DNA from: Oceanospirillum sediminis
GTDB lineage: Bacteria; Pseudomonadota; Gammaproteobacteria; Pseudomonadales; Halomonadaceae
Length of the DNA stretch: 64,000 nucleotides
Assembly: GCF_014164585.1 (NCBI RefSeq)
Contig: NZ_JACJFM010000004.1
Coordinates: forward strand, 182,580-246,579
Direction: 5' to 3'
Part shown: positions 55,801-64,000 of the stretch, one piece after another
Layout of the letters: every line of letters starts with the position of its first letter
Position numbering within the stretch: the first letter of the stretch is position 1
The notes under the pieces: model-generated
The model's database searches: none
Told to the model about the DNA's origin: nothing
The model's input: the letters and a program-made list of their open reading frames with translations, nothing else
Program-made: the position numbers and the translations under genes

Positions 55801-56604
55801 GCCTGATATATAAGAAGATGACCGATAGAGTATTCGATATTCAAGAGTATGATCAGGACCACCCCACTCAAGTAACTTTACATCACCTCCGGCCTTAACC
55901 CATGTTCCGATCTCGAAAAGCGTTTTCTCTCCGGAGATGATTGTCATGGCCTGAATATCCGGACTGATAACAGGTGTCAGCATCCGATGCAACTCTCTCT
56001 GACTGTTGACAGCAAAAATCAGAGCAGCACTCATACCATGTCCCGACATTACCGGAGCCGCAATTAACAAATGAGGCTGATTACGTACGTAAACACCGTC
56101 TTTATTGCGACTGGGTTCCGGGTTATTGTATGGCAGCACCCACTGTTTTTTCCCTTGCCATAATGGAGAGAAAATCGCCGGTAAACGAGCCATGCCTGAC
56201 CGCTGAGCCAGTAAACTGTTGCTGGAAGATGCCCGGATATAACCATCGCCATCAACCAGAGTATAGCGATCTATTTTTCCAGATTTTACCAATGGAGAAA
56301 AAAAAGTTTTCAGTGCCAGCCGGGCTGGCTGTTTTACCAGAGCATGACGCTCCAGAGGTAAGCGATTCAGTTCATCAGCATAGACAACAACCTCAGGAAA
56401 ATGAGCCCACGTAGAGACCAGATGTCTCTGATCATCAATCCAGCCGGTAATTATTTTGTGAGCCACTTCAAGTGAAGTCTGAACTTTTTCCTGTTCATAT
56501 TCCTGATCAGATTCTTGTTGCAGAAAAATACCGTAAAAAGCTGCCAGCATGATTGCACCGAGGACAGCAGGGATAATCCATTGGGGTCGGGAATCCGTAC
56601 TCAT
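52813..56604 (-). CDS. Hybrid sensor histidine kinase with PAS and GAF domains
   Basis: A 1263-residue membrane kinase. Helices at about 10-28 and 272-292 bound a periplasmic sensor with CHASE-like traits. PAS domains follow (LDHAAELVFWVNKEGRLVYL; LLESIPDLLLVMNSRFEVMH), then a GAF-like region (about 700-850), the dimerisation domain with phospho-His882 (FLSRMSHEFRTPLNAILGF), a catalytic ATPase (VVHCLIDNAIQYNQPGGS, VTDTGQGID) and a C-terminal receiver with Asp1195 (LLDMHLHDVSGIDV) and the conserved KP. No output domain or adjacent regulator was found; a phosphorelay is likely. Confidence 0.93.
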   Translation of the reverse strand: MSTDSRPQWIIPAVLGAIMLAAFYGIFLQQESDQEYEQEKVQTSLEVAHKIITGWIDDQRHLVSTWAHFPEVVVYADELNRLPLERHALVKQPARLALKTFFSPLVKSGKIDRYTLVDGDGYIRASSSNSLLAQRSGMARLPAIFSPLWQGKKQWVLPYNNPEPSRNKDGVYVRNQPHLLIAAPVMSGHGMSAALIFAVNSQRELHRMLTPVISPDIQAMTIISGEKTLFEIGTWVKAGGDVKLLEWGGPDHTLEYRILYRSSSYISGMQSVYILYVLIILAALAGILASRARAYKRYWTGDGSEFVGEVVFAKGRRAFLILDSLGQVVKTNAIARELLSGNTDTGKKEMQSLLIELALNLQTEDGYSAPEFAALLRDSGKELFYGVWRLKHRKYNVSCRFTAHEDGGNVLVEINDITDSYDERNQLRRRSQALDHAAELVFWVNKEGRLVYLNKTATSVLGYSPAELESFALKDIDAALSDDGWSLIWGRVRRGEKVQHEAALVKKSGSSFPAETHMSFYSSRTDSFVCIFARDITHKKQLEADLYRSRTQLTDKLSITSKELEAREEENKALLESIPDLLLVMNSRFEVMHFQQPVGSNDVLDIVIGQTLFDSFALDIAILEQALKNDGRYFTEIQRLSGPHCQFLELRMARASDNRISALVRDITERKQQEHLRQFHNHLLSSLTTMQTRFICDFDKKPDFEKQLTDLMSLVGAGYGVCLLTESLSCTLNMSKCYELADPGYDWLSEECRHLIIQWCQDCLQQWYTHNSHIGPEIITMAQWDLPQHCRLDNTQLSPGLIILPILVGEDIQMSFTILLQDIRGWNNPGVFDSWVATCAALLAGYENDRERVRAEQNLLIEKDRAEVASQAKTDFLSRMSHEFRTPLNAILGFSQLMVMDQDNLNEEQADHLFHIEESGQKILKLVDDILELSQMENKELEVNLQDVNLSAVVQDLLPELAESAEKKEIVLSTNLSSEVINIHGDPERLKQVVHCLIDNAIQYNQPGGSVSVDLVSGDRSCELVVTDTGQGIDPDFLEKVFLPFETAEGLLSQGVGNGLAVARHLVELMEGNIRVTSEPGKGSCFTVSFPVTARMTDVVHPFMASVAPQDAFPDLAPESADPQVSDDSIELGCMAAEYFDVLYIEDERSGQRLVSQVVEKINRDGGAVGLRLAINAEQGIEQFLDKTPDMVLLDMHLHDVSGIDVLEAIRSLGEGQEVPVIALSGDVEQEAINQALESGFDDYLCKPVDVSVLIAVIQRYMN

Positions 56605-56690
56605 TATTCATTCCTGAAAAAACCAGCATGCTTTGGGGCAGTTCAGACCGGTTAAGTTATCTCCGGGGGTGCTGGAAAACACCTGTATCG

Positions 56691-56730
56691 CCTGTATTCA
56701 GTACAGGTTTATTCTGTAACCTGTTTTTTT
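56691..56730 (+). terminator. Terminator with an overlapping alternative hairpin, smrA leader
   Basis: ACAGGTT (56703-56709) pairs with AACCTGT (56718-56724), followed by TTTTTT. CCTGTA (56691-56696) can instead pair with TACAGG (56702-56707), using the same left arm. No gene ends upstream on this strand, so it may be an attenuator or the end of a small RNA. Confidence 0.5.
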
Positions 56731-56895
56731 GAAGATAGCAAAAATATTACTTATGTCAGAGTATATCCTGAATTATGGCAGAAATTACGTTTGTAGTGAT
56801 TATTCTATAGGTGGAATGACTTTTATTATTGATAAACAGGCCTTATATAGTGGCCTGAAACAAAAGAGCAACCTTAAAGTTATGTGGAGGCTTTT

Positions 56896-57504
56896 ATGGC
56901 TGACCAGGACGATGATCTCGACTACTTTCTGCGTGAAATGCGCGGTGTGGTACCGATGAGAAAGAATGATAAAGCGAATGTAAAAACCGCAAAAAAAGAG
57001 GATGCTCACACCTTAAAAGCCCGAAGAGAAGCCGCTCTTCAGGAAACAGCAGAAGATAACAACTTCCTGTCAGAAGAATATGTTGACCTGCTGGGTCCAT
57101 TTGACCCGGTAGAGTATAAAAAGGACGGCGTACAGGAAGGGGTTTATAAGCGCCTGAAACAAGGAAAATATCCGGTTGACGCCGCACTCAACCTGCAAAA
57201 GAAGACCGTCCAGGTATGCCGTGGAGAAGTATTTCAGTTTATCGAGGATTGCTATAAACATGATATCCGGGTCGCTATGATCACAATAGGCCGTGGGGAA
57301 AGCGCTGACTCTCTGCCTTGTGTCGTAAAAAGCTACCTGGCCAAATGGCTGCCACAGTTCCCACAGGTCATCGCGATTAATAGTGCGCAAAAAAGTCATG
57401 GTGGTACAGGTGCGCTTTATGTTTTGCTGAAAAAAAGCGAACGCCAGAAAGCGATTAATCGTGATCGCCATATCAAACAGGGCAGACAACCCAAAGCCAG
57501 CTAA
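56896..57504 (+). CDS. smrA: Smr-domain DNA endonuclease SmrA
   Basis: A 202-residue protein with the SmrA N terminus (DDLDYFLREMRGVVPMRKND) and a C-terminal Smr domain (VAMITIGRGES, LPQFPQVIAINSAQKSHGGTGALYVLLKK). SmrA is a non-specific DNA nicking or cleaving endonuclease in E. coli. ATG 56896 follows GGAGG; the frame extending to 56884 would place the start in the ribosome site. Its leader holds a possible attenuator. It is convergent with uvrB. Confidence 0.88.
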   Translation: MADQDDDLDYFLREMRGVVPMRKNDKANVKTAKKEDAHTLKARREAALQETAEDNNFLSEEYVDLLGPFDPVEYKKDGVQEGVYKRLKQGKYPVDAALNLQKKTVQVCRGEVFQFIEDCYKHDIRVAMITIGRGESADSLPCVVKSYLAKWLPQFPQVIAINSAQKSHGGTGALYVLLKKSERQKAINRDRHIKQGRQPKAS

Positions 57505-57517
57505 GCCTGTTTATCAG

Positions 57518-57550
57518 AACAATCTGTAGCCTTCTGGCTACAGGTTGTTT
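57518..57550. terminator. Terminator between smrA and uvrB
   Basis: AACAATCTGTAGCC, loop TTCT, GGCTACAGGTTGTTT: a strong stem with one T-G pair. Its A/T ends serve both strands. Confidence 0.75.
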
Positions 57551-57669
57551 ACAGCATACAGGAACCCGCCATCAACAGGAAAGTACATCAATGCCTGAGC
57601 AAGAATGCCCCTGTTAAAGAGAAGCATTTTCTCCAGTTGCTCATAGGACACTTTGTCAAAGAGACACAA

Positions 57670-59694
57670 TCAGGTAATCAGATGCTGATTCAGCTTCTGA
57701 ATTTCATCCCTTAGCTTAGCTGCCAGTTCAAACTCCAGATTTTTTGATGCTTCATACATCTTATCTTCCAGCTTGCTGATCTGCTTCGACAAATCTGCAG
57801 GAGATAAACGCTCAGGCTGTGACACCTGATATTCCGCAGCATCTTCAGCCACTTTGCGCTTCTTGTTACTGACTTTCTTACCCGGTATTTGCGCCCCCTC
57901 CAGGATATCTGCCACATTTTTTCGAACAGTCTGAGGAGTAATTCCATTTTCATCGTTAAAGATAATCTGTTTTTCCCTACGACGCCGGGTCTCCTCCATC
58001 GCTCTCTGCATAGAACCCGTAATTCGATCACCGTAAAGAATCGCTTTACCTCTGGCATTTCGAGCTGCCCGACCAATGGTCTGAATAAGAGAACGATCAG
58101 AACGCAGGAAGCCTTCTTTATCCGCATCAAGAATTGCGACCAGAGACACCTCGGGCATATCCAGACCTTCTCTCAACAGATTGATGCCAACCAGCACATC
58201 AAATTCACCTAACCGCAGATCCCGGATAATCTCAATTCTTTCCACAGTATCAATATCTGAATGCAGGTAACGTACACGTACATCATGTTCGGCCAGATAA
58301 TCGGTCAGATCTTCTGACATTCGTTTCGTTAAAGTTGTGACCAGAACACGATCTCCCATCGAAACACGTTCATTAATTTCAGATAACAGATCATCCACCT
58401 GACTACTGGCCGGACGCACCTCGATTTCAGGATCAAGCAACCCTGTAGGCCTGACAACCTGTTCCACAACCTGCCCCTGATGCTCTGCTTCATAATTGCC
58501 AGGTGTTGCTGAAACAAAAATCATCTGAGGAGAAATCTGCTCCCACTCTTCAAACTTCATCGGCCTGTTATCCAGCGCCGATGGCAGTCGAAAACCATAC
58601 TGAACCAAAGTTTCTTTTCTGGAACGATCACCACGATACATTGCACCTAGCTGAGGCACAGTAACGTGGGATTCATCAATAAACAGTAAGGCTTCATCAG
58701 GCAGATAATCGAAAAAGGTCGGAGGAGGCTGACCATCATTACGCCCGGACAGATAACGGGAATAATTCTCGATGCCATTACAATACCCCAGCTCCAGCAT
58801 CATCTCCATATCATAGAGGGTACGCTGCTCAACACGCTGAGCTTCAACCAGTTTGTCATGCTCACGAAACCATTCAATACGCTCTTTTAATTCTTCTTTA
58901 ATACTTTCGACCGCATCCAGTACGGTTTCACGGGGCGTTACGTAGTGAGTTTTCGGATAAATGGTGATACGCGGCACTTTGCGCAACTGCTCTCCTGTCA
59001 GAGGGTCAAATACGGACAGATTATCAATTTCGTCATCAAACAGCTCAATCCGTACGGCTTCCTTTTCTGATTCAGCAGGAAAAACATCAATCACATCGCC
59101 TCTGACCCGGTATGTAGCTCGTCTGAAATCCAGGTCATTGCGGGTATATTGTAACTCTGCCAGTCGTCGCAGCAGCTGGCGCTGATCAATGCGATCTCCC
59201 CTATCCAGGTGCAGCATCATCTTCAGGTAAGACTTCGGATCTCCCAGGCCATAAATCGCAGACACTGTTGCGACAATTAATGAATCTTTACGTTCCAGAA
59301 GGGCTTTAGTTGCGGACAGGCGCATCTGTTCAATATGCTCATTGATAGATGCATCTTTATCAATAAAAGTGTCCGAGGCAGGCACATAGGCTTCGGGCTG
59401 GTAATAGTCATAGTAGGAGACAAAGTACTCAACGGCATTGTCAGGAAAGAATTCCTTAAATTCCCCATACAGCTGAGCAGCCAGCGTCTTGTTATGGGCC
59501 AGAACAATGGTAGGGCGCTGCATCTGCTGCACAACATTTGCCATAGTAAAGGTCTTACCCGAGCCCGTTACCCCTAAAAGCGTCTGATGCATCAGTCCGT
59601 TATCCAGTCCTGAGCACAAAGCCTTAATTGCAGAGGGTTGATCCCCTGCAGGTTTAAAACGGGAATTTATCTTGAATTTCTTCTGATTATCCAT
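57670..59694 (-). CDS. uvrB: Excinuclease ABC subunit UvrB
   Basis: UvrB is the damage-verifying helicase of nucleotide excision repair; it receives damaged DNA from UvrA and positions UvrC. The 674-residue length is normal. Visible are Walker [16 protein letters not shown], the beta-hairpin region [43 protein letters not shown], helicase motif [12 protein letters not shown] and the C-terminal UVR domain ([22 protein letters not shown]). The ATG at 59694 lacks an obvious strong RBS in view. A LexA box was not found upstream. Confidence 0.98.
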   Translation of the reverse strand: MDNQKKFKINSRFKPAGDQPSAIKALCSGLDNGLMHQTLLGVTGSGKTFTMANVVQQMQRPTIVLAHNKTLAAQLYGEFKEFFPDNAVEYFVSYYDYYQPEAYVPASDTFIDKDASINEHIEQMRLSATKALLERKDSLIVATVSAIYGLGDPKSYLKMMLHLDRGDRIDQRQLLRRLAELQYTRNDLDFRRATYRVRGDVIDVFPAESEKEAVRIELFDDEIDNLSVFDPLTGEQLRKVPRITIYPKTHYVTPRETVLDAVESIKEELKERIEWFREHDKLVEAQRVEQRTLYDMEMMLELGYCNGIENYSRYLSGRNDGQPPPTFFDYLPDEALLFIDESHVTVPQLGAMYRGDRSRKETLVQYGFRLPSALDNRPMKFEEWEQISPQMIFVSATPGNYEAEHQGQVVEQVVRPTGLLDPEIEVRPASSQVDDLLSEINERVSMGDRVLVTTLTKRMSEDLTDYLAEHDVRVRYLHSDIDTVERIEIIRDLRLGEFDVLVGINLLREGLDMPEVSLVAILDADKEGFLRSDRSLIQTIGRAARNARGKAILYGDRITGSMQRAMEETRRRREKQIIFNDENGITPQTVRKNVADILEGAQIPGKKVSNKKRKVAEDAAEYQVSQPERLSPADLSKQISKLEDKMYEASKNLEFELAAKLRDEIQKLNQHLIT

Positions 59695-59892
59695 GACATA
59701 CCAGGCAAATAAATTATTTATTTATCAATTATCAGCAAACTATTCTGAATAGTAAATTCAGCTACTCTGCTTCATAAAAAACGGCATTTTTTTCAGGTTT
59801 TTGCCCTTCACGCCGGGCCTGAATCTCCTGTATGATCATATCTCCAAAACGCCTATTTTCTGACTGAAAATATATATATTGAGGATATCAGC

Positions 59893-61077
59893 TTGGACGT
59901 ACAACTGTCAGATCGCGTACAGTCAATCAAACCATCTCCGACTTTAGCGGTCACCAACCGTGCAGCAGAACTTCGCGCAGCAGGCAAAGACATTATTGGT
60001 CTGGGTGCTGGCGAACCTGATTTCGACACCCCACAACATATTAAAGACGCTGCGATTGAGGCTATTAATAATGGCCAGACAAAATACACAGCGGTTGACG
60101 GTACACCAGGTCTGAAAAAAGCCATTATTAACAAATTTAATCGTGATAATGGCCTTGCGTACGAAGCAAACCAGATTCTGGTTTCGTCCGGTGGAAAACA
60201 AAGCTTCTTTAATCTGGCACTGGCACTGCTGAATCAGGGCGACGAAGTTATTATCCCTGCACCTTACTGGGTATCTTACCCTGATATGGTTATTGTTGCA
60301 GAAGGCACACCGGTTATCATCGAAACCAGTGCTGACAGTCGTTTCAAAATTACAGCAGAACAATTGGAAGCCGCCATCACACCAAAAACCAAACTGGTCG
60401 TGTTAAACAGCCCATCTAACCCAAGCGGTATGGCTTATAGCCTGGAAGAGCTACAAGCACTGGGTGAAGTACTGAAAAGACACCCTCATGTAATGATCGC
60501 TTCAGACGATATGTACGAGCATATTCTGTGGACAGAAGAGAAATTCTGCAACATTCTGAATGCGACACCGGAATTGTACGATCGCACCTTCGTACTGAAT
60601 GGCGTATCAAAAGCTTACAGCATGACAGGCTGGCGTATTGGCTATGCAGCGGGTCCGGCTAAAGTGATTGGTGCCATGAAAAAAATCCAGTCTCAGAGCA
60701 CATCTAACCCATGCTCTGTTTCTCAGGCCGCAGCCGAAGCAGCTCTGAATGGTTCTCAGCAGTGTATCGCTGATATGCTGGTCTCTTTCAAAGAGCGTCA
60801 TGACTTTGTAGTAGATAAACTGAATGCTCTGCCAGGTGTTAACTGTCAGCCAGGTGACGGCACCTTCTACGCTTTTGCTGACTTCTCCGAAGCGATTGCC
60901 AGCTTTGAAGGCGCAGAAACAGATGTTGAGTTTGCTGAAATTCTGCTGGAACAAGCAGGAGTTGCTCTGGTTCCAGGTTCAGCTTTCGGAACTCCGGGCT
61001 GCATGCGTCTGTCTTTTGCAACCAGCAAAGAGATTCTGGCAGATGCGCTGAGCCGTCTGGAAAAAGCTCTGTCCTGA
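59893..61077 (+). CDS. Aspartate aminotransferase family (AspC/AspB-type)
   Basis: A 394-residue PLP enzyme that transfers amino groups between aspartate and 2-oxoglutarate. Hallmarks are IIGLGAGEPDFDTPQHI, YTAVDGTPGLKKAI, ILVSSGGKQSFFNLALALL, NSPSNPSGMAYS, the PLP lysine in NGVSKAYSMTGWRIGYAAGP and MRLSFA. It is of the Ib subgroup (broad-range, thermophile-like) and has a TTG start behind GAGGA. It is divergent from uvrB and stands alone. Confidence 0.92.
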   Translation: MDVQLSDRVQSIKPSPTLAVTNRAAELRAAGKDIIGLGAGEPDFDTPQHIKDAAIEAINNGQTKYTAVDGTPGLKKAIINKFNRDNGLAYEANQILVSSGGKQSFFNLALALLNQGDEVIIPAPYWVSYPDMVIVAEGTPVIIETSADSRFKITAEQLEAAITPKTKLVVLNSPSNPSGMAYSLEELQALGEVLKRHPHVMIASDDMYEHILWTEEKFCNILNATPELYDRTFVLNGVSKAYSMTGWRIGYAAGPAKVIGAMKKIQSQSTSNPCSVSQAAAEAALNGSQQCIADMLVSFKERHDFVVDKLNALPGVNCQPGDGTFYAFADFSEAIASFEGAETDVEFAEILLEQAGVALVPGSAFGTPGCMRLSFATSKEILADALSRLEKALS

Positions 61078-61509
61078 TCGCAATATACTTTTCATCCATC
61101 ATTATATTTGCACGTCATTGTGCTTATATCGCTGATTGATAAAAAGACGGGCACTCAGAAGCGACTGAGTGCCCGGAATACCTTATGCCAGCCATCCGGA
61201 TAAAACCGGAAAGCCTCTCACAAGGATGCGGAACCAGAAAAATAACCCGTTCTATTTATTCTGATCAACCTGACGAAATCTGACCATTACACCCTATATC
61301 AGCTTATTACCCATCCTCACAAAGCTTATCTGCCAGTCTGATTAGTGTCTTAGCCTATATTACAAAAGCTACCGGCTGATTTTTTCTGGTAGTATTAAAG
61401 TATTATATTTATTACAAAATATATGACAGCAGTTCCTTAATGCCGACATAAGCAATGAAACAAAAAATTTCTCAGGCGCTTAGTGATTTTTGTTTACGAG
61501 GAAAAATTT
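61078..61509. other. Intergenic region after the aspartate aminotransferase
   Basis: About 430 bases without a gene. A GC-rich hairpin lies at 61148-61175; the remainder, AT-rich near 61380-61440, probably holds the promoter of the HD-GYP regulator, which I cannot pinpoint. Confidence 0.45.
61148..61175. terminator. GC-rich hairpin with U-tract on the minus strand
   Basis: CGGGCACTCAG and CTGAGTGCCCG form an 11-base perfect stem. A left-side AAAAAG gives a U-tract on the minus strand only, so it fits a + strand terminator poorly although the upstream gene is on the + strand. Confidence 0.6.
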
Positions 61510-62622
61510 ATGGCTCAGGATAACCGCCCCCTTATTCTTATCGTTGATGATGAACCCTTGAATATCGGTATTTTGATGGAGCTGTTAACCGCAGAGTATC
61601 GGGTGTTTCCAGCCAAGTCGGGACATGATGCGCTTAATATGATCAATAACGGGCCTAAACCTGACCTGATTCTGCTGGATGTCATGATGCCCGATATGGA
61701 CGGCATTGAAATATGTAAACTTCTGAAAAGCCGCCCTCTGACGTCAGACATTCCAGTTATATTTGTATCCGCTAAAGATGATGAGTCCGATGAATCCGAA
61801 GGCTTCAAGGCGGGAGCAGTGGATTACATCAATAAGCCCGTATCAGCAGTCATCACCCGGGCCAGAGTTGCAACTCATATCAAGCTGGCCCATGCTCAGA
61901 AAGCTCTGCAACAACAAAACAACTGCCTGGAAGTTGCTGTCTGGCAAAGGACCAGGGAACTTCAGCTCACTCAGGATATTACAACCCTTGCCATGGCCTC
62001 TCTCGCAGAAACACGCGACAATGAAACAGGCAATCATATACGCCGCACTCAGAATTATGTCCGCATACTGGCAGAAAAGCTTCGTCATACAAAAGGCTTC
62101 TCCCACTTGTTGGATAACGATCATGTCATTGACCTTCTGTACAAGTCGGCCCCTTTACATGATATTGGCAAAGTCGGTATCGCTGATCATATTTTGCTCA
62201 AACCAGGCAAGCTCAGTGATGATGAGTTTGTTATCATGAAGCAACATGCCGAGCTGGGTGGACAGGCTATAGAGAAAGCAGAACATGAGCTTGAGGATGA
62301 AATTCAGAGTATTATGGGCGGAGAATCATTTCTACGCTTTGCCCGGGAAATTGCTCGCTATCATCACGAGAAATGGGATGGCAGTGGATACCCGGAAGGC
62401 TTGTCAGGTGATGATATTCCTGTCTCAGCTCGTCTGATGGCTGTTGCCGATGTATATGATGCCTTAATATCCAAACGCGTTTACAAACCTGCGTTTTCTC
62501 ACACCAAAGCTATGCAAATTATTATTGAAGGGCGTGGCAGCCATTTCGACCCAAGGGTTGTCGATGCCTTTATTGAACTGGAGCCTGAAGTAACCCATAT
62601 CGCTGAAACATACACAGATTAA
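61510..62622 (+). CDS. Response regulator with HD-GYP c-di-GMP phosphodiesterase domain
   Basis: A 370-residue cytosolic protein: receiver domain (about 8-130; ILIVDDEPLNIGILMELL, LLDVMMPDMDGIEI, INKPVSAV), a coiled-coil linker (HAQKALQQQNNCLEVAVWQR) and an HD-GYP domain (about 165-370) with HDIGKVGIADHILLKPGKL, HHEKWDGSGYPEGLSG and MAVADVYDAL. Metal and GYP residues are intact, so c-di-GMP hydrolysis is likely. ATG 61510 follows AGGAAA. No kinase is adjacent; the large hybrid kinase at 52813 is a possible but untested partner. Confidence 0.92.
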   Translation: MAQDNRPLILIVDDEPLNIGILMELLTAEYRVFPAKSGHDALNMINNGPKPDLILLDVMMPDMDGIEICKLLKSRPLTSDIPVIFVSAKDDESDESEGFKAGAVDYINKPVSAVITRARVATHIKLAHAQKALQQQNNCLEVAVWQRTRELQLTQDITTLAMASLAETRDNETGNHIRRTQNYVRILAEKLRHTKGFSHLLDNDHVIDLLYKSAPLHDIGKVGIADHILLKPGKLSDDEFVIMKQHAELGGQAIEKAEHELEDEIQSIMGGESFLRFAREIARYHHEKWDGSGYPEGLSGDDIPVSARLMAVADVYDALISKRVYKPAFSHTKAMQIIIEGRGSHFDPRVVDAFIELEPEVTHIAETYTD

Positions 62623-62641
62623 AGATAAAGTCCGAACAAAG

Positions 62642-62687
62642 TGCCTGAACTCCGTTACCTGCTATAACAGCAGGCAGAGTTCAGGCA
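62642..62687. terminator. Long hairpin between convergent genes
   Basis: TGCCTGAACTC and GAGTTCAGGCA form an 11-base outer stem; CCTGCT and AGCAGG form an inner one. It is shared by the HD-GYP and calcium-binding genes. Confidence 0.65.
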
Positions 62688-62704
62688 AGCATCATCCAGA
62701 ATAG

Positions 62705-63991
62705 TCAGACGGCCAGATCAATTTGCTGGACAGAACCAACCCCGCCAGATTCTTTAAGAAATACGCCAGAGCTTCTGACATACCCCATATTTTCGTTATC
62801 CGCCACACGATTCAGAGCAAACTCAGTGCTGACATGATTCAGGTGAATAGCTCCTACATCCTTATCCAGTAGAGCAAACAGCTCGCTTTCTCCATCGTCT
62901 CCCGGCACCCAGATTCTTAGTTTATTAAACACAGAATCATCTTCATCAATAAACCCATCACCGTCTTCATCATATTCAGCTAAATCAGCAAAACCGTTGC
63001 CCGAAGCAGCGCCAAAGAGTTCAGAGCCATCATTGATCACACCATCTCCATTTTTATCCAGTGCCAGAAAACCAGAACCGGATTGCAATTGCGCTAACTG
63101 ATCCTCTTCACCGTCCATATCAATATCGAACATAAAGGTACGCTGATTATCCAGAGCAACAGCAGGTCCATCGAAGTTAACCACCAGCGGATCTTTCATA
63201 ACTCTGATCGATTCAGCCAGCTCTGTCGATTCAAACAGACGGCTCATTCCAACATCCAGCTCGATATCGATTTCGCGACCATCACTGGTCAGCACCTTCC
63301 CATGAGCACTGAACCGGGTATGCTCTTCCTCTCTGAAAATACTTTGTCTGGATTCAGTAATTGTTGTGGTTTGACGCACCATACCAGGTGGAATAGGCTC
63401 CTCTTCTTCCTGATTATCATACTGCGGGGTTACACCGATACCAACATCGGAAATATCTTCAGGAACAGTCGCACCCGGTACTGCAGCCTCCTTATTATCC
63501 TCCTCAATACCTTCACTTGTCCCGCCAGCTGGCACATAATCCTGCACCGGCTCTGCTGTTTCTTCACCAGAAGTTGCTGCCACAAGGGGGGCAGACTCAT
63601 CTGTATTTTCGACGCCAGAGCTGCTGCTGCCTGAAGTGAGGGTTGTTTCATAACTGGAAACGCTGTCTCTTTCAGTATTCTCAGAAACCGGAATATCCTG
63701 GGAAATACCATCAGAAGAACCTGGAGGAATATAAACTCCTTGCGAAACATCTGTATCCGATGGATTATCTGCCTCCATGACTGAACGCTTGTTCATATCC
63801 TGATCTGAAGCCCATTCCATTCCCTTCACTCTATTCAAATCAGCCTGATGCTGAGCCCGACGGGCATCCTGATCATTAAAATATCCCCGGATCCGCATAA
63901 TATTATCCTCGGATAATCCCATCTGGCCGAGTTCTTCCGGAGACATCTCTTTCAATGAGCGCCCTAAGCCCATTTCCATAATACGAATCAT
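62705..63991 (-). CDS. Calcium-binding-repeat protein, possibly incomplete at its N terminus
   Basis: At least 428 residues, very acidic in the middle (about 95-215, rich in Glu, Ser, Thr, Pro). The C-terminal part has calcium-loop motifs, LALDKNGDGVINDGSELFG and YAEYDEDGDGFIDEDDS-like segments, and FMFDIDMDGEEDQL. Such a domain occurs in large surface or secreted proteins of marine and soil gammaproteobacteria. There is no signal peptide in the visible part. The frame is open to the window edge, so the true start may lie outside. Confidence 0.6.
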   Translation of the reverse strand: MIRIMEMGLGRSLKEMSPEELGQMGLSEDNIMRIRGYFNDQDARRAQHQADLNRVKGMEWASDQDMNKRSVMEADNPSDTDVSQGVYIPPGSSDGISQDIPVSENTERDSVSSYETTLTSGSSSSGVENTDESAPLVAATSGEETAEPVQDYVPAGGTSEGIEEDNKEAAVPGATVPEDISDVGIGVTPQYDNQEEEEPIPPGMVRQTTTITESRQSIFREEEHTRFSAHGKVLTSDGREIDIELDVGMSRLFESTELAESIRVMKDPLVVNFDGPAVALDNQRTFMFDIDMDGEEDQLAQLQSGSGFLALDKNGDGVINDGSELFGAASGNGFADLAEYDEDGDGFIDEDDSVFNKLRIWVPGDDGESELFALLDKDVGAIHLNHVSTEFALNRVADNENMGYVRSSGVFLKESGGVGSVQQIDLAV

Positions 63992-64000
63992 GAACTCAGC

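Noticed and set aside
59695-59892. LexA box controlling uvrB
   Set aside because: No CTG-N10-CAG-type palindrome with the expected interior was found in the uvrB upstream region.
1-64000. Mobile elements or prophage near the tRNA genes
   Set aside because: No integrase, transposase, attachment-site duplication or abrupt change in codon use is visible. The inverted repeats seen are short hairpins, not transposon ends.

Overview
The window looks like chromosomal DNA of a free-living, motile, respiring gammaproteobacterium of the Pseudomonas/Oceanospirillales type. The evidence is the gene set and order: mtnA, mtaD, ubiG and mupP sit together as in Pseudomonas; fabV, cheV, DUF2789 and SmrA proteins are present; and there are many chemotaxis and cyclic-di-GMP proteins. 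Genus cannot be read from the sequence. I see no phage, transposase, integrase, rRNA or CRISPR array.

Layout. 1-807: a tRNA operon on the minus strand (Pro-Arg-His-Pro-His-Pro-His-Pro) with a strong promoter and a tandemly duplicated His-Pro unit running off the left edge. 0.95-8 kb: folD, a YjfB-like motility peptide, an orphan LIV-type binding protein, then a PaaX repressor followed by a ferredoxin reductase, a DUF2889 protein and a thiolase-like protein. 8.1-10.1 kb: a NapC/NrfH-like tetraheme cytochrome with an octaheme hydroxylamine-oxidoreductase-like protein. 10.3-15.7 kb: lrgAB, an unlisted small zinc-ribbon gene, fabV, tRNA-Asn, an EAL/HDOD protein and cheV. 15.8-19.8 kb: methylthioadenosine salvage (mtnA, mtaD), ubiG and mupP. 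19.9-21.8 kb: an orphan OmpR-type regulator and a frameshifted lipoprotein.

22.0-26.7 kb is the most interesting region. A sigma-54 activator with a Cys/His-rich PAS domain stands directly upstream of a bufferin-type RiPP operon: two nearly identical DUF2282 precursors, a DUF692 (MNIO) modifying enzyme, its DUF2063 partner and a DoxX membrane protein. A sigma-54-like promoter and an upstream palindrome lie in front of the precursors. The simplest reading is a metal- or redox-responsive, post-translationally modified copper-binding peptide system.

26.9-32.4 kb: a zinc-ribbon protein, two tiny membrane proteins, a Fur-box-controlled small membrane protein, an MFS exporter, a chemoreceptor and a ribbon-helix-helix protein. 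32.8-50.5 kb: 3-hydroxybutyrate oligomer hydrolase, a DnaQ/GIY-YIG fusion, alpha/beta hydrolases, an extradiol-type dioxygenase, a second GIY-YIG protein, DUF2789, a glutamine amidotransferase, a TPR protein with a degenerate LicD-like half, a class I aminotransferase divergent from a MocR regulator, an ABC exporter and a diheme cytochrome lipoprotein. 50.5-64 kb: a GGDEF-EAL protein, a large hybrid histidine kinase, smrA, uvrB, an aspartate aminotransferase, an HD-GYP response regulator and a calcium-binding-repeat protein at the right edge. A 22-23-base box recurs upstream of three unrelated genes (about 27.5, 29.97 and 48.48 kb) and is unexplained.
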